64,000 nt of DNA from Dysgonomonas sp. 520 (GTDB lineage Bacteria; Bacteroidota; Bacteroidia; Bacteroidales; Dysgonomonadaceae), in the NCBI RefSeq assembly GCF_010501095.1, contig NZ_QVMP01000008.1, positions 132,375 to 196,374 on the forward strand, written 5' to 3'. Shown in pieces: positions 42,465 through 52,283 of this stretch. Every line of letters begins with the position of its first letter. The first letter of the stretch is position 1. The notes beneath the pieces were generated by a model. That model did no database searches, had not been told where the DNA came from, and saw only the letters and a program-made list of their open reading frames with translations. Made by a program: the position numbers and the translations under genes.

Positions 42465-45400
42465 GTGGAAATAAATAAATTACAAAAAATATTCGATGCA
42501 CATCCCAATATCTCGGCAAGTGTATCAACGATAAAAAAACATAAAAATACTCAGATAAAAGGTCTGCTAGGCTCTTCACAAGCCATGTATGCGGCATCTG
42601 TATTCGACAGGATAGACAGTTGCTTTCTGTACGTCTTGGAAGATGCCGAAAGCGCAGGGTATTTTTATCACGATCTGGTTCAGATATTGGGTGGCGACAA
42701 GGTTTTATTCTTCCCGTCGGCATATAAGAGAGCGATAAAATACGGGCAAATTGATGCGGCTAACGAGATTCTCAGAACTGAGGTTTTGAGCGAACTGCAA
42801 ACAGAAGAGCATCACAGAATAATTGTTTCATATCCGGAGGCTCTGGCAGAAAGGGTTATATCGAAAGAAACACTGAAAGACAATACCTTACGCATAAGCG
42901 TAGGTGAACAGGTTGATACACAGTTCATATCGGAAGTCTTGGATTCTTACGGATTCGAATACACCGATTATGTGTACGAACCGGGGCAATATGCCATTCG
43001 GGGAAGTATTATTGATGTGTTTTCGTTCTCTAATGAATTTCCGTACCGTATCGACTTTTTTGGCGATGAAGTGGAAACTATCCGGACTTTCGATGTGGAA
43101 AGCCAATTGTCGAAAGAAAAATTGAATTTCGTTCAGATTGTTCCCGAAATGAGAAAATCGGGCTTGCAAAAAGAATCGTTTCTCAACTTATTGCCCAAAA
43201 ACTCAATCATCGGATACAAAGATTATTCATGGATACAAGGCAGATTAAATTTTATTTATCACGACGATCCTTTGCTCGATAACCCCGAATATGTATCGGA
43301 TATAAAAAGTGAACTTATTTCGGAAGCCGAATTTACTCAAAAAGCAGACGATTTTAAACATATTGTTCTGGGTAATAGCGTCAATCTGCCCGATGCAAGC
43401 ATTGATTTTCAGACCAGATTGCAGCCGCTATTTCATAAAAATTTTGATCTGGTGAGCGAATCTTTCCACAATTTTCTGGACAATGGCTATCAGATATATA
43501 TTCTCAGCGACAGCGAAAAACAGAACAACCGCCTGAAAGCAATATTTGAAGACAAAGGCGATGATATTCAATTTACACCCGTCAACAGGACGTTGCACGA
43601 AGGATTTTCGGACGATACTCTCAAAATTTGCTGTTTTACGGATCATCAGATTTTCGACCGTTTTCATAAGTATAACCTGAAATCGGAAAAAGCCCGTTCG
43701 GGTAAAATCGCTCTTTCGCTGAAAGAGATAAAGCAGTTTCAGATAGGCGATTACATTGTCCACATAGATCATGGGGTTGGCAGATTCGGCGGATTGGTTC
43801 GTTCCGACATTAACGGAAAAATGCAGGAACTGATCAAATTGACATACCTGAACAATGACACTATTTTCGTGTCGATTCATTCGTTGCATAAGATTTCGAA
43901 ATACAGGGGAAAGGATGGCGAGCCACCTCGTGTGAACAAGCTGGGAACGGGAGCTTGGGAAAGAATGAAGGAAAAAACAAAATCGAGAGTAAAGGATATT
44001 GCCCGCGATTTGATTCTTCTCTACTCGAAGAGGAAACAGGAGAAAGGATTTAGTTTTTCGCCCGATTCTTTTATGCAAAACGAACTGGAGGCTTCTTTCA
44101 TATACGAAGATACCCCCGACCAATTGAAGGCAACACAGGATGTGAAAGCCGATATGGAAAACGAAAAACCTATGGATAGGTTGGTTTGCGGAGACGTTGG
44201 TTTCGGTAAAACGGAAGTTGCCATACGTGCTGCATTTAAAGCAGTGGCTGATAATAAACAGGTGGCAGTGCTTGTTCCTACAACCGTTTTGGCCTCGCAG
44301 CATTATCATACGTTCAAAGACAGGCTTAAGGATTTTCCTTGCCGTGTCGATTATATCAGCAGGGCAAGAACAACAGGGCAGATTAAGCAAATATTAAACG
44401 ACCTGAAAGAAGGTAAGATAGATATTCTGATAGGAACTCACAGGCTTGTGAGCAAGGATGTACAGTTTAAAGACTTGGGCTTGCTAATCATTGATGAAGA
44501 GCAGAAATTTGGGGTTGCTGTGAAGGAAAAATTGAAACAAATGAGAGTCAACGTAGATACGCTGACCATGACAGCTACGCCAATTCCCCGCACATTGCAG
44601 TTTTCGCTGATGGGAGCACGCGACTTGTCGTCTATAACGACTCCTCCCCCCAATCGTTATCCGATTCAGACAGAGCTACATACATTCGACAGCGAAATCA
44701 TAAAAGAAGCTATAAATTTCGAAATGAGCCGCAACGGGCAGGTCTTTTTCATTAACAACAGGATAAATAACCTTCCGGAACTGGTAGGCATGATAGAAAA
44801 AGAAGTTCCTGACGCCAGAGTAGCCGTTGGCCACGGACAAATGGATCCTAAAAAATTGGAGGAAATTGTAACCGATTTTGTTGATTACGAGTACGATGTA
44901 TTAATTGCCACATCCATTATCGAATCGGGGATCGATATTCCTAATGCAAACACGATAATTATAAATAATGCACATCATTTCGGATTGAGCGACCTACATC
45001 AACTCAGGGGGCGTGTAGGACGGAGCAACCGCAAGGCATTTTGCTACTTGTTGTCGCCTCCGCTTCATTCTATAAACCCCGAATCGAGGCGTAAACTGCA
45101 AGCCATCGAAAATTTTTCGGAACTTGGTAGCGGTATAAACATAGCCATGCAAGACCTTGATATTCGTGGTGCAGGAAATATGTTAGGTGCAGAGCAAAGC
45201 GGCTTTATTGCTGATTTAGGCTACGAAACTTATCAAAAAATTCTGAACGAGGCCGTCAATGAGCTTAAAAATGAGGAATTTGCAGACCTGTACAGGGATA
45301 CTCAGAACAACAATAAATTTGAAGGTGACGATTTTGTGCAGGATGTAACAGTGGAGAGCGATATGGAGCTGTTGTTTCCGGCAACTTACATTCCCAACGA

Positions 45401-45794
45401 CTCGGAAAGAATTACTATCTACCGCGAATTGGACAACATTCAGGATGAATCCGATTTGCATACTTTTGTCATTCAGCTTGAAGACCGATTCGGGAAAATA
45501 CCTAAAGAAGGGCAAGAGTTGATAAGGATCGTGAAACTTCGCCGATTGGCAAAATCCCTTGGTATGGAGAAAGTTGTCTTGAAAAACGGAGTAATGAACC
45601 TGTTTCTTGTGCCCGACCCGGATTCTCCTTATTATCAATCAAATTCTTTCGACAAGCTGCTCACTTACATACAGAGGTTTCCCCGAAATTGTGAATTGAA
45701 AGATAAAGACGGAAAGCGTTCTATACGAATCAAGCATATTCCGAATGTTGAAACTGCCTGCTATATATTGGAAGAAATTAAAAACATAGCGTAA
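42465..45794 (+). CDS. mfd: transcription-repair coupling factor Mfd
   Basis: 1,109 residues. Starts at a GTG codon (42465). The N-terminal UvrB-homology region is followed by the RNA-polymerase-interaction domain (FQIGDYIVHIDHGVGRFGGL), a RecG-like motor with GDVGFGKTE (about 576), IIDEEQKFGV (DEEQ, about 677), TATPIPRTL and the LRGRVGRS motif, and the C-terminal TRCF domain. It displaces RNA polymerase stalled at lesions and recruits UvrA. Full length with no disruption. Confidence 0.95.
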   Translation: MEINKLQKIFDAHPNISASVSTIKKHKNTQIKGLLGSSQAMYAASVFDRIDSCFLYVLEDAESAGYFYHDLVQILGGDKVLFFPSAYKRAIKYGQIDAANEILRTEVLSELQTEEHHRIIVSYPEALAERVISKETLKDNTLRISVGEQVDTQFISEVLDSYGFEYTDYVYEPGQYAIRGSIIDVFSFSNEFPYRIDFFGDEVETIRTFDVESQLSKEKLNFVQIVPEMRKSGLQKESFLNLLPKNSIIGYKDYSWIQGRLNFIYHDDPLLDNPEYVSDIKSELISEAEFTQKADDFKHIVLGNSVNLPDASIDFQTRLQPLFHKNFDLVSESFHNFLDNGYQIYILSDSEKQNNRLKAIFEDKGDDIQFTPVNRTLHEGFSDDTLKICCFTDHQIFDRFHKYNLKSEKARSGKIALSLKEIKQFQIGDYIVHIDHGVGRFGGLVRSDINGKMQELIKLTYLNNDTIFVSIHSLHKISKYRGKDGEPPRVNKLGTGAWERMKEKTKSRVKDIARDLILLYSKRKQEKGFSFSPDSFMQNELEASFIYEDTPDQLKATQDVKADMENEKPMDRLVCGDVGFGKTEVAIRAAFKAVADNKQVAVLVPTTVLASQHYHTFKDRLKDFPCRVDYISRARTTGQIKQILNDLKEGKIDILIGTHRLVSKDVQFKDLGLLIIDEEQKFGVAVKEKLKQMRVNVDTLTMTATPIPRTLQFSLMGARDLSSITTPPPNRYPIQTELHTFDSEIIKEAINFEMSRNGQVFFINNRINNLPELVGMIEKEVPDARVAVGHGQMDPKKLEEIVTDFVDYEYDVLIATSIIESGIDIPNANTIIINNAHHFGLSDLHQLRGRVGRSNRKAFCYLLSPPLHSINPESRRKLQAIENFSELGSGINIAMQDLDIRGAGNMLGAEQSGFIADLGYETYQKILNEAVNELKNEEFADLYRDTQNNNKFEGDDFVQDVTVESDMELLFPATYIPNDSERITIYRELDNIQDESDLHTFVIQLEDRFGKIPKEGQELIRIVKLRRLAKSLGMEKVVLKNGVMNLFLVPDPDSPYYQSNSFDKLLTYIQRFPRNCELKDKDGKRSIRIKHIPNVETACYILEEIKNIA

Positions 45795-45854
45795 CATAGC
45801 TTGCATAACCATTTTGTTATCCTTCCGTATGGATTTTATGATGATCAAATTAAG

Positions 45855-45885
45855 ATTAGCATTAAAATCTTAGATGCACAGCATT
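45855..45885. repeat. possible decayed MITE end
   Basis: TTAGCATTAAAATCTTAGAT followed by GCACAG resembles the right end of copy C (TTAACATCAAAATCTTAAAT-GCACTACGGG). No partner end was found, so it may be a relic. Confidence 0.3.
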
Positions 45886-45970
45886 CGAAACAAACAACTC
45901 ACAATCAACCACATATGACTTTATTGTGAAAATTTGACCTTTTACCTAATTAAGATTTGAATTATTATTT

Positions 45971-45978
45971 TACCTTTG
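45971..45978 (+). promoter_or_regulatory. -7 box of the btuB leader
   Basis: TACCTTTG fits TAnnTTTG and lies just before the cobalamin riboswitch. The stretch from mfd to here has no gene. Confidence 0.55.
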
Positions 45979-45993
45979 CGACAGCTTTGTTCC

Positions 45994-46250
45994 TACATTT
46001 ATAGGATTGAAAGGGAATCAGGTGAAAATCCTGAACAGACCCGCTGCTGTAAGCTCTTTTCGGTTAGAAGTTAACAATTATCAGTTAACAATAACGTGAA
46101 AAAGTCTTTGAACAAAATTAAAAACCACTGACGGACAGTCGTCAGTTATCAGAATCGACTCTTTTGTTGACTGTTAGCTGCTCACTTTTAACTGAATGTT
46201 GGGAAGGATATTCGAAGATGGAGTAAGTCAGAAGACCTGCAAAGTTTTAG
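45994..46250 (+). promoter_or_regulatory. cobalamin (B12) riboswitch
   Basis: The conserved core GGGAATCAGGTGAAAATCC and ACAGACCCGCTGCTGTAAGC lies at about 46013-46055, and the closing B12 box GTCAGAAGACCTGC at 46227-46240. The ~165 nt between these core parts are longer than usual and contain GTTAAC-rich repeats. It controls the btuB-btuG transcript, lowering expression when cobalamin is plentiful. Confidence 0.9.
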
Positions 46251-46355
46251 TTTTTAAACGCTTTCGAGGAATAAAGCTGAAAACTGTTTTGAACACCAGG
46301 TCCGAAAAGACTATCTCTTCAAACGGCTATCAATTTGGTCATCCAAATTTCTTTG

Positions 46356-46395
46356 TCCTCGATACATATAATGAGACTTTCAAATTTCGAGGATG
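46356..46395 (+). promoter_or_regulatory. hairpin over the btuB start codon
   Basis: TCCTCGA (46356-46362) pairs with TCGAGGA (46387-46393), whose last base is the A of the ATG at 46393. It would hide the GAGG and start codon, the expected translational switch of the upstream riboswitch. Confidence 0.6.
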
Positions 46396-48387
46396 GGTTT
46401 ATTTTACAGAATTATTTCATTATCAATAGTATTGTTGGCAGGAACGGTTTTTGCCCAACAGAATGACTCAATCTCTATAAAACAGGATATTGATAATGTA
46501 GAGATAGTAACTTCTGCCAAGCCAAATTCAATTAAAGCCGTATCTCCTCTGCAAGTATTGACTATCGAGACAATAGAAAAGATAGGGATTGTTTCCGTAT
46601 CGGATGCCGTGCGGCATTTTACGGGAGTAATGGTTAGGGATTATGGCGGAATCGGAGGACTGAAAACTGTATCGCTGCGAGGTTTCGGCGCTCAACATAC
46701 AGCCGTTTCGTATGATGGCATAACCTTAAACGATGCTCAGGCGGGGATGATAGATATAGGCCGCTTTTCGCTTGACAATGTGTCTATGTTGACCCTCACG
46801 CACGGACAATCTGACAACATTTTCCAACCGGCTCGCAACTTCTCTTCTATTGGAGTATTGAATATAGAAACAAGGAAACCGCTTTTTTCGAATCGCCGAT
46901 ATGAGGGAAAAGTGCGTTTAGGTACGGGTTCTTTCGGATTATTCACTTCATCGCTAGACTTCTCATACAAGCTAAACAATAAGTTTGCACTGGATGTGAA
47001 TGGCGGGTGGCAACGTGCCGACGGAAAATATCCGTATGAAATGTCAAATATTATTCAAGTGGTTGAGGGAAAACGTATAAATAGCGACGTTGATATACTC
47101 AGAACGGAAGTTAACCTGTATGGCAACCTCTCCGACTCGGAAAAATTGCAGGTGAAAACATATTTCTACAACTCGGATATGGGAGTGCCGGGAGCTGTGA
47201 TCCTTCGCAATCCGTATTCGGCTTCACGATTAAACAATCGGAATTTTTTCACGCAAATACAGTATTGCAAATCTTTTACGGATAAATTCTCATATAAACC
47301 ATCCGTAAAGTATAACTATGATTATGCGAAATATACAGATGACCAATCGTATGGTAAAACCAAAGATGAATTTATACAGAACGAGCTTTATGTATCCAAT
47401 GCTTTCTTATATCAGTTAAGCAAATCTTTTTCAATATCACTGGCTGAAGACTTGGCGTATTCGGAAATGCAAAATGATTCTATAAAGAACAACATACTGA
47501 AAAACCCGAAACGAAAAACAAGCCTTACATCAATTGCGTCGAAATTCGAAAACGAAAGATTGACTGTAACAGGAAGCCTCTTTGCCACATATTCGCAAGA
47601 CAAGGTAGTGGCATCTCAAAAAAGTACCTATAAAAGAATCACGCCATCGTTGGCAATGTCTTATGCCATACTAAAAGGTAACAAATTGAGATTCAGAATA
47701 TCATACAAAGATATATTCCGCATACCCTCTATGACGGAGGCTTACTGCAAGCAAGCCGGGCAACCGTTGAAACCCGAAAAAGCAAGGCAATTGAATACCG
47801 GACTTGTGCTTTCTACAAGATTATCCGAAACTCTCGATTATTTAAGCGTAAATGTGGATGCCTATTGGGCCAACGTGAGGGATAAAATAATTATAATACC
47901 TAACGGAGTCTTGTCCAGCACTTCGAACAAAGGAAAGGTGCGTATGTCGGGTTTTGATACAAATATCAATCTGAATATCAATCTGTCGGAAGACATGAGG
48001 ATATTGATTAATGGCGGTTACAGTTTCCTTGAAGCTATTGATATAACAGGTTCGGCAAGTACAAATAAAAGTTACAAAGACCAGATTCCATACACTCCAA
48101 AACATTCGGGTTCGGCTTCTTTAAGTTTCGATAATCCGTGGGTTAATTTTTCATATAGTTTGTTGGCATCCGGGAAATGCTATGCTAAGAATCAAAACCT
48201 GAAAGAAAATAGAGTGGATGGCTACACAGACCATAGTATCAGTTTGGCTAAAGAGTTGAAACTACGGTCGAACAAGGTTTCCATTCAGTTCTCTTTATTG
48301 AATATTTTAAACAAAAACTATCAGATAATTAAATCCTATCCTATGCCGGGACGCTCATTCAGAGTAACGGCAGGGATTAACTTTTAA
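46393..48387 (+). CDS. btuB: TonB-dependent cobalamin receptor BtuB
   Basis: 664 residues. The signal peptide is cut near TVFAQ-QND; a TonB-box-like stretch (DNVEIVTSAKP) and plug domain (about 40-150, SVSDAVRHFTGVMVRDYGGIGGLKTVSLRGFG) precede the 22-strand barrel, ending in F at NF. The start at 46393 is the only one that preserves the signal. Riboswitch control and the btuG gene downstream support B12 as the substrate. Confidence 0.92.
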   Translation: MGLFYRIISLSIVLLAGTVFAQQNDSISIKQDIDNVEIVTSAKPNSIKAVSPLQVLTIETIEKIGIVSVSDAVRHFTGVMVRDYGGIGGLKTVSLRGFGAQHTAVSYDGITLNDAQAGMIDIGRFSLDNVSMLTLTHGQSDNIFQPARNFSSIGVLNIETRKPLFSNRRYEGKVRLGTGSFGLFTSSLDFSYKLNNKFALDVNGGWQRADGKYPYEMSNIIQVVEGKRINSDVDILRTEVNLYGNLSDSEKLQVKTYFYNSDMGVPGAVILRNPYSASRLNNRNFFTQIQYCKSFTDKFSYKPSVKYNYDYAKYTDDQSYGKTKDEFIQNELYVSNAFLYQLSKSFSISLAEDLAYSEMQNDSIKNNILKNPKRKTSLTSIASKFENERLTVTGSLFATYSQDKVVASQKSTYKRITPSLAMSYAILKGNKLRFRISYKDIFRIPSMTEAYCKQAGQPLKPEKARQLNTGLVLSTRLSETLDYLSVNVDAYWANVRDKIIIIPNGVLSSTSNKGKVRMSGFDTNINLNINLSEDMRILINGGYSFLEAIDITGSASTNKSYKDQIPYTPKHSGSASLSFDNPWVNFSYSLLASGKCYAKNQNLKENRVDGYTDHSISLAKELKLRSNKVSIQFSLLNILNKNYQIIKSYPMPGRSFRVTAGINF

Positions 48388-48396
48388 ATTGAAATT

Positions 48397-49479
48397 ATGA
48401 AACTTAAAAACTTTTTTCTGAAAGGAATGCTGTGCACATTATTAGCTTCCGGATTTGTTTCGTGCGAAAGCGATGACGATGAAAAACCTTGGGTTGAACC
48501 CGTTGTTACAACAGGAGCTTACATCTTGAATAACGGTTCGTGGCATGGCAATAATGCAAGTTTATCTTATTATGATTTTGAAACAGATCAACTGACGGAG
48601 AGAGTATTTGCAAACGTGAACAGCAAAGATTTAGGAGATACGGCAGAAGATATGCTTATCTATGGATCTAAAATGTATATCACCGTTACAGAATCGAATG
48701 TTGTATTTGTTACGGATTTGTCCGGCAAAATAATAAATACCATAGCTCCCCTTGATGCCGATAGCAAGCCCGATTTGCCTCGTTATCTGGCTGCTGCGGG
48801 AGGCAAAGTGTACGTTACGTTGTATAGCGGACATGTAGCCAGAATAGACACCACATCTTGCAATATTGAGGCTAAGGCCAAGGTAGGTGCTTTTCCTGAA
48901 GAAATTGCAGTGTCTAACAATAAGCTTTTTGTTGCTAACAGTGGGTATGGAAGCGGAAATACGGTATCTGTTATAGACCTGAATAAATTTGAAGAAGAAG
49001 CTACGGCTATAGAAGTAAGGTCAAATCCTATGCGAATAAAAGCTAATTCTCAAGGAGATGTATATGTTATCTCTGCAGGAGACTTCGAAACCATACCAAG
49101 TGTTCTTCAAAAAATAAACGTAGGAACAAACAAGGTCGATTCTATTACTACTGCCAGCAAAATGGCTATTAACGGCAGCACTATCTACGTTATTGATTCT
49201 CAATATTTAGGAAAGCAAGAGAAAACAAAACTTCGCACTTATAATATGAAAAACAATAAAGTAGACGACAAGAGCTTTATTGGTTCGGATGGCGATTTAA
49301 ATATAGATGAAATAAGCTGTATGTCGGTAAATCCGGCTAATGGAGATATGTATATATTCAAATCGAGCTATGTTGCAAACGGCGATGTATACATATATTC
49401 TTCTGAAGGAGAGTTCAAAAAACGTTTCGACACAGGAGGAATAAATCCAATGGGTGCATTTTTTCTAACTAGCAAATAG
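48397..49479 (+). CDS. btuG: BtuG-type surface B12-binding lipoprotein (DUF5074)
   Basis: 360 residues. The lipobox is FVSCESDDDEK, with an S-(D/E)3 surface-export tract. The mature domain is a YncE/DUF5074 beta-propeller with repeated strands such as GAYILNNGSWHGNNASLSYYD and KLFVANSGYGSGNTVSVIDL. In Bacteroides, BtuG captures cobalamin with very high affinity and hands it to BtuB. It starts 10 bp after btuB and shares the riboswitch. Confidence 0.9.
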   Translation: MKLKNFFLKGMLCTLLASGFVSCESDDDEKPWVEPVVTTGAYILNNGSWHGNNASLSYYDFETDQLTERVFANVNSKDLGDTAEDMLIYGSKMYITVTESNVVFVTDLSGKIINTIAPLDADSKPDLPRYLAAAGGKVYVTLYSGHVARIDTTSCNIEAKAKVGAFPEEIAVSNNKLFVANSGYGSGNTVSVIDLNKFEEEATAIEVRSNPMRIKANSQGDVYVISAGDFETIPSVLQKINVGTNKVDSITTASKMAINGSTIYVIDSQYLGKQEKTKLRTYNMKNNKVDDKSFIGSDGDLNIDEISCMSVNPANGDMYIFKSSYVANGDVYIYSSEGEFKKRFDTGGINPMGAFFLTSK

Positions 49480-49490
49480 GATAAAAAAAT

Positions 49491-49670
49491 GAAGGTGTCC
49501 AAAAAGTAAGATTGCACTATCAAAGTGTTACTGATTTTTGTCATTGAGTCGCTTTCGCTCCTCGAACGTTGTTTCTGAGTGCAACGAAGAATCTGTACTT
49601 TCTAAAAACAGATCCTTCACTTTGTTCAGGATGACAAAAAGACATTGAATCTTACTTTTGGGACACCCTC
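49491..49670. repeat. MITE-like repeat, family 2 (180 bp)
   Basis: Terminal inverted repeats of 23 bp, left containing GGTGTCCAAAAAGTAAG (49491-49513), right its near-complement (49648-49670), differ from the ACCCGTAGTGCATTTA type. The core GTCATTGAGTCGCTTTCGCT with ACGTTGTTTCTGAGT is shared with copies A and B. It lies between the convergent btuG and sufS genes. Confidence 0.85.
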
Positions 49671-49697
49671 ATATATATGATTCACAACATTGTTACT

Positions 49698-50918
49698 CTA
49701 TGCAAACATTGCTGCCACACGTTTAACACCCTCAACCAGAATATCTATTTCCTCTTTGGTGTTGTAAAAGGCAAAACTTGCCCGTACCGTTCCCTCAATA
49801 CCTAATTCTTCCATCAAAGGTTGGGCGCAATGATGCCCTGTACGCACGGCTATCCCCATTTTGTCGAGCATCATTCCCATGTCGTAATGATGAATATCTT
49901 TGACAAGAAAAGATATGACGCTGGTTTTATGCTCCGATGTTCCGAAGAAACGAATACCCTCAACTTCCGACAACCTTTGCATTGCATATTTTAACAACTC
50001 GTCTTCGTAAGTTTTTATTTTATCCAGCCCGATAGAAGAAACATAATCAATGGCCGTGGCTGTGGCTATCACATCCGCATAATTAGGTGTTCCCGCCTCA
50101 AATTTGAAAGGAAGCTCGTTGAAAGTCGTACCTTTAAACGATACATGGGCAATCATCTCACCTCCACCCTGATAGGGAGGCATTTTATTCAGCAGTTCTT
50201 CTTTTCCGTAAAGAACCCCCACCCCTGTCGGGGCATATATTTTATGTGCCGAAAAAACAAGGAAATCACAATCCAGCTTTTGAACGTCAATAGCCATGTG
50301 CTGAACAGACTGAGCGGCATCTATCAACACAGGAATATTATGACCATGAGCTTTTTCTATAATCTTTTCGATAGGGTTTACCGTACCCAACACATTGGAT
50401 ATGTGCATAATGGAAACCAATTTCGTTTTCGGTGAAATCAGTTTATCAAATTCGTCCAGTTTCAGTTCTCCTTTTTCATTGATTGGAATCACCTTCAGCT
50501 TGATGCCTCTTATCGTTTCCTGCAGTTGCCACGAAACAATGTTGGCATGATGCTCCATTGCCGATATGATGATCTCGTCTCCTTCGCTGCAAAAAGCCTG
50601 ACAAAAGCTATGTGCCACAAGGTTGATAGCTTCGGTAGTACCTCTTGTGATTATAACTTCACGGCTATGTTCGGCATTGATGAATTTTTGAATAGTGGTA
50701 CGTGCCTGTTCGGCCTGTTCGGTAGCCTCCTGACTAAGATAGTGCACACCCCGATGCACATTTGCATTGATATTGAAATAAACCTCGTCCAGTTTATCTA
50801 TCACACACTTAGGCTTTTGAGTAGTGGCTCCATTATCCAGATAAACCAACGGTTTTCCGTAAACAGTACGGGAAAGTATAGGAAAATCGGCTCTTATTTT
50901 GTTTACATCAAATGACAT
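49698..50918 (-). CDS. sufS: SufS-type cysteine desulfurase
   Basis: 406 residues. PLP enzyme that delivers sulfane sulfur for Fe-S assembly. The PLP lysine is in FLVFSAHKIYAPTGVG and the catalytic cysteine in VRTGHHCAQPLMEEL; the N-terminal YLDNGATTQKP is typical. Last gene of a sufC-sufD-sufS run. Confidence 0.95.
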   Translation of the reverse strand: MSFDVNKIRADFPILSRTVYGKPLVYLDNGATTQKPKCVIDKLDEVYFNINANVHRGVHYLSQEATEQAEQARTTIQKFINAEHSREVIITRGTTEAINLVAHSFCQAFCSEGDEIIISAMEHHANIVSWQLQETIRGIKLKVIPINEKGELKLDEFDKLISPKTKLVSIMHISNVLGTVNPIEKIIEKAHGHNIPVLIDAAQSVQHMAIDVQKLDCDFLVFSAHKIYAPTGVGVLYGKEELLNKMPPYQGGGEMIAHVSFKGTTFNELPFKFEAGTPNYADVIATATAIDYVSSIGLDKIKTYEDELLKYAMQRLSEVEGIRFFGTSEHKTSVISFLVKDIHHYDMGMMLDKMGIAVRTGHHCAQPLMEELGIEGTVRASFAFYNTKEEIDILVEGVKRVAAMFA

Positions 50919-50929
50919 CGTTATGCTAT

Positions 50930-52270
50930 TTATTTACAAATCAGGCAATTTCCGCACCTAACCTGTTCTCCTTTAAAACGTTTCTCTACCAAATCATGAA
51001 GACGCTCCCTCAGCACATCCAAACGAACAAGCCTCAACACATCATCCGTAAATGCCTGCATCAACAGAAGCCTTGCATCGTCTTTCTTTATTCCACGGGC
51101 ACGCATATAGAAAAGTGCATCTTCATCCAACTGTCCGGTGGTTAGTCCATGCGAACATTTCACATCGTCGGCATAAATTTCCAACTGAGGTTTAGAATAC
51201 ATGTGTGTATGCGGCGAGGCGCAAAGATTGTTATTCGTCTGATATGCCATCGTTTTTTGAGCATCTTTCTCAACCAGAATACGCCCGCAAAAAGCACCTA
51301 ATGCCTCATCCTGCAATACATATTTAAACAACTGCGTGCTATGGCAGTTAGGCTTGGCATGATCGAGAAATGCAAAATTATCCACATGTTGTTTTTTTCC
51401 TGCGATTATCATTCCTGCAACGGTAGATTCGGCATACTCACCGTCCAATTTGACATGATAATTGTTGCGGGTAAAACCACAATTCAATGTCAGGTTATTG
51501 ACCAATACATTCGAGTTTTTTGCCTGATGAACGAAGGTTGAGGCTATGCGGGTTGTCTTCTCCGAACTTTCTTCCAATTCATAAAAATCGACATGCGCAT
51601 TTTCTTCCGCAAAAATTTCCGCTACTTGTGTCGCTAAAAACTTGGCGCTATCCACGGCATGATCGCAAACCAGAACTTTCGCCTGTGAATTTTTCCCGAC
51701 AATGATAAGAATACGCCTGTTTACAAGATAGTCGAACCTGCTACGCAAAATATTAATCAATTGGATAGGCTGTTCCAGAACCGTATTGTCAGGAACATAA
51801 AGTACAAAACCATCCTGAACAAACATCGTATTAAAAGCTACTGTTCCGTTTTTTTCCAGATCAACTGCCTGATTATAATATTTCGAAAACACATCGGGAT
51901 GCTGTTCCGCAAATGTTTTCAGGCTCCCTGCATAAACCCCTTCCGGATAATTGATTTCCGGAACACCTTGATCAAAAAACATGTCATTGATAAGGAAATA
52001 CAGATTTGTAGACAAATCGGGGACATTGCATTTATAGTCTGTATACGGATCTATTTTAAGAGGAATCCTCCTGATATTAATACCATAGTCGGGTTCAAAA
52101 GCGGTTGCAATATCAGAGTGCAGAAAATCTTCCTGTTTGGATGTCGGAAAACCTAATGCCTTAAATGCTTCAAACGCCTTTTCCCTATGATAATTTATTC
52201 CCGCAGCCGAATTCGAATCAATATCTGCACGGTATGTAGTGAATAAATCTATATATTGATTTTCAATCAT
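50930..52270 (-). CDS. sufD: Fe-S assembly scaffold subunit SufD
   Basis: 446 residues. The right-handed beta-helix SufBD domain spans about 130-400 (ADDVKCSHGLTTGQLDEDALFYMRARGI), ending with a Cys-rich tail VRCGNCLICK. It forms the SufBCD complex with SufC and SufB. It lies 11 bp upstream of sufS and 13 bp downstream of sufC. Confidence 0.93.
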   Translation of the reverse strand: MIENQYIDLFTTYRADIDSNSAAGINYHREKAFEAFKALGFPTSKQEDFLHSDIATAFEPDYGINIRRIPLKIDPYTDYKCNVPDLSTNLYFLINDMFFDQGVPEINYPEGVYAGSLKTFAEQHPDVFSKYYNQAVDLEKNGTVAFNTMFVQDGFVLYVPDNTVLEQPIQLINILRSRFDYLVNRRILIIVGKNSQAKVLVCDHAVDSAKFLATQVAEIFAEENAHVDFYELEESSEKTTRIASTFVHQAKNSNVLVNNLTLNCGFTRNNYHVKLDGEYAESTVAGMIIAGKKQHVDNFAFLDHAKPNCHSTQLFKYVLQDEALGAFCGRILVEKDAQKTMAYQTNNNLCASPHTHMYSKPQLEIYADDVKCSHGLTTGQLDEDALFYMRARGIKKDDARLLLMQAFTDDVLRLVRLDVLRERLHDLVEKRFKGEQVRCGNCLICK

Positions 52271-52283
52271 TTACTTCTTTTTT

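Noticed and set aside
12488-49670. CRISPR array made of the repeated sequences
   Set aside because: The copies are thousands of bases apart, 180-217 bp long with inverted ends, and no cas genes are present.
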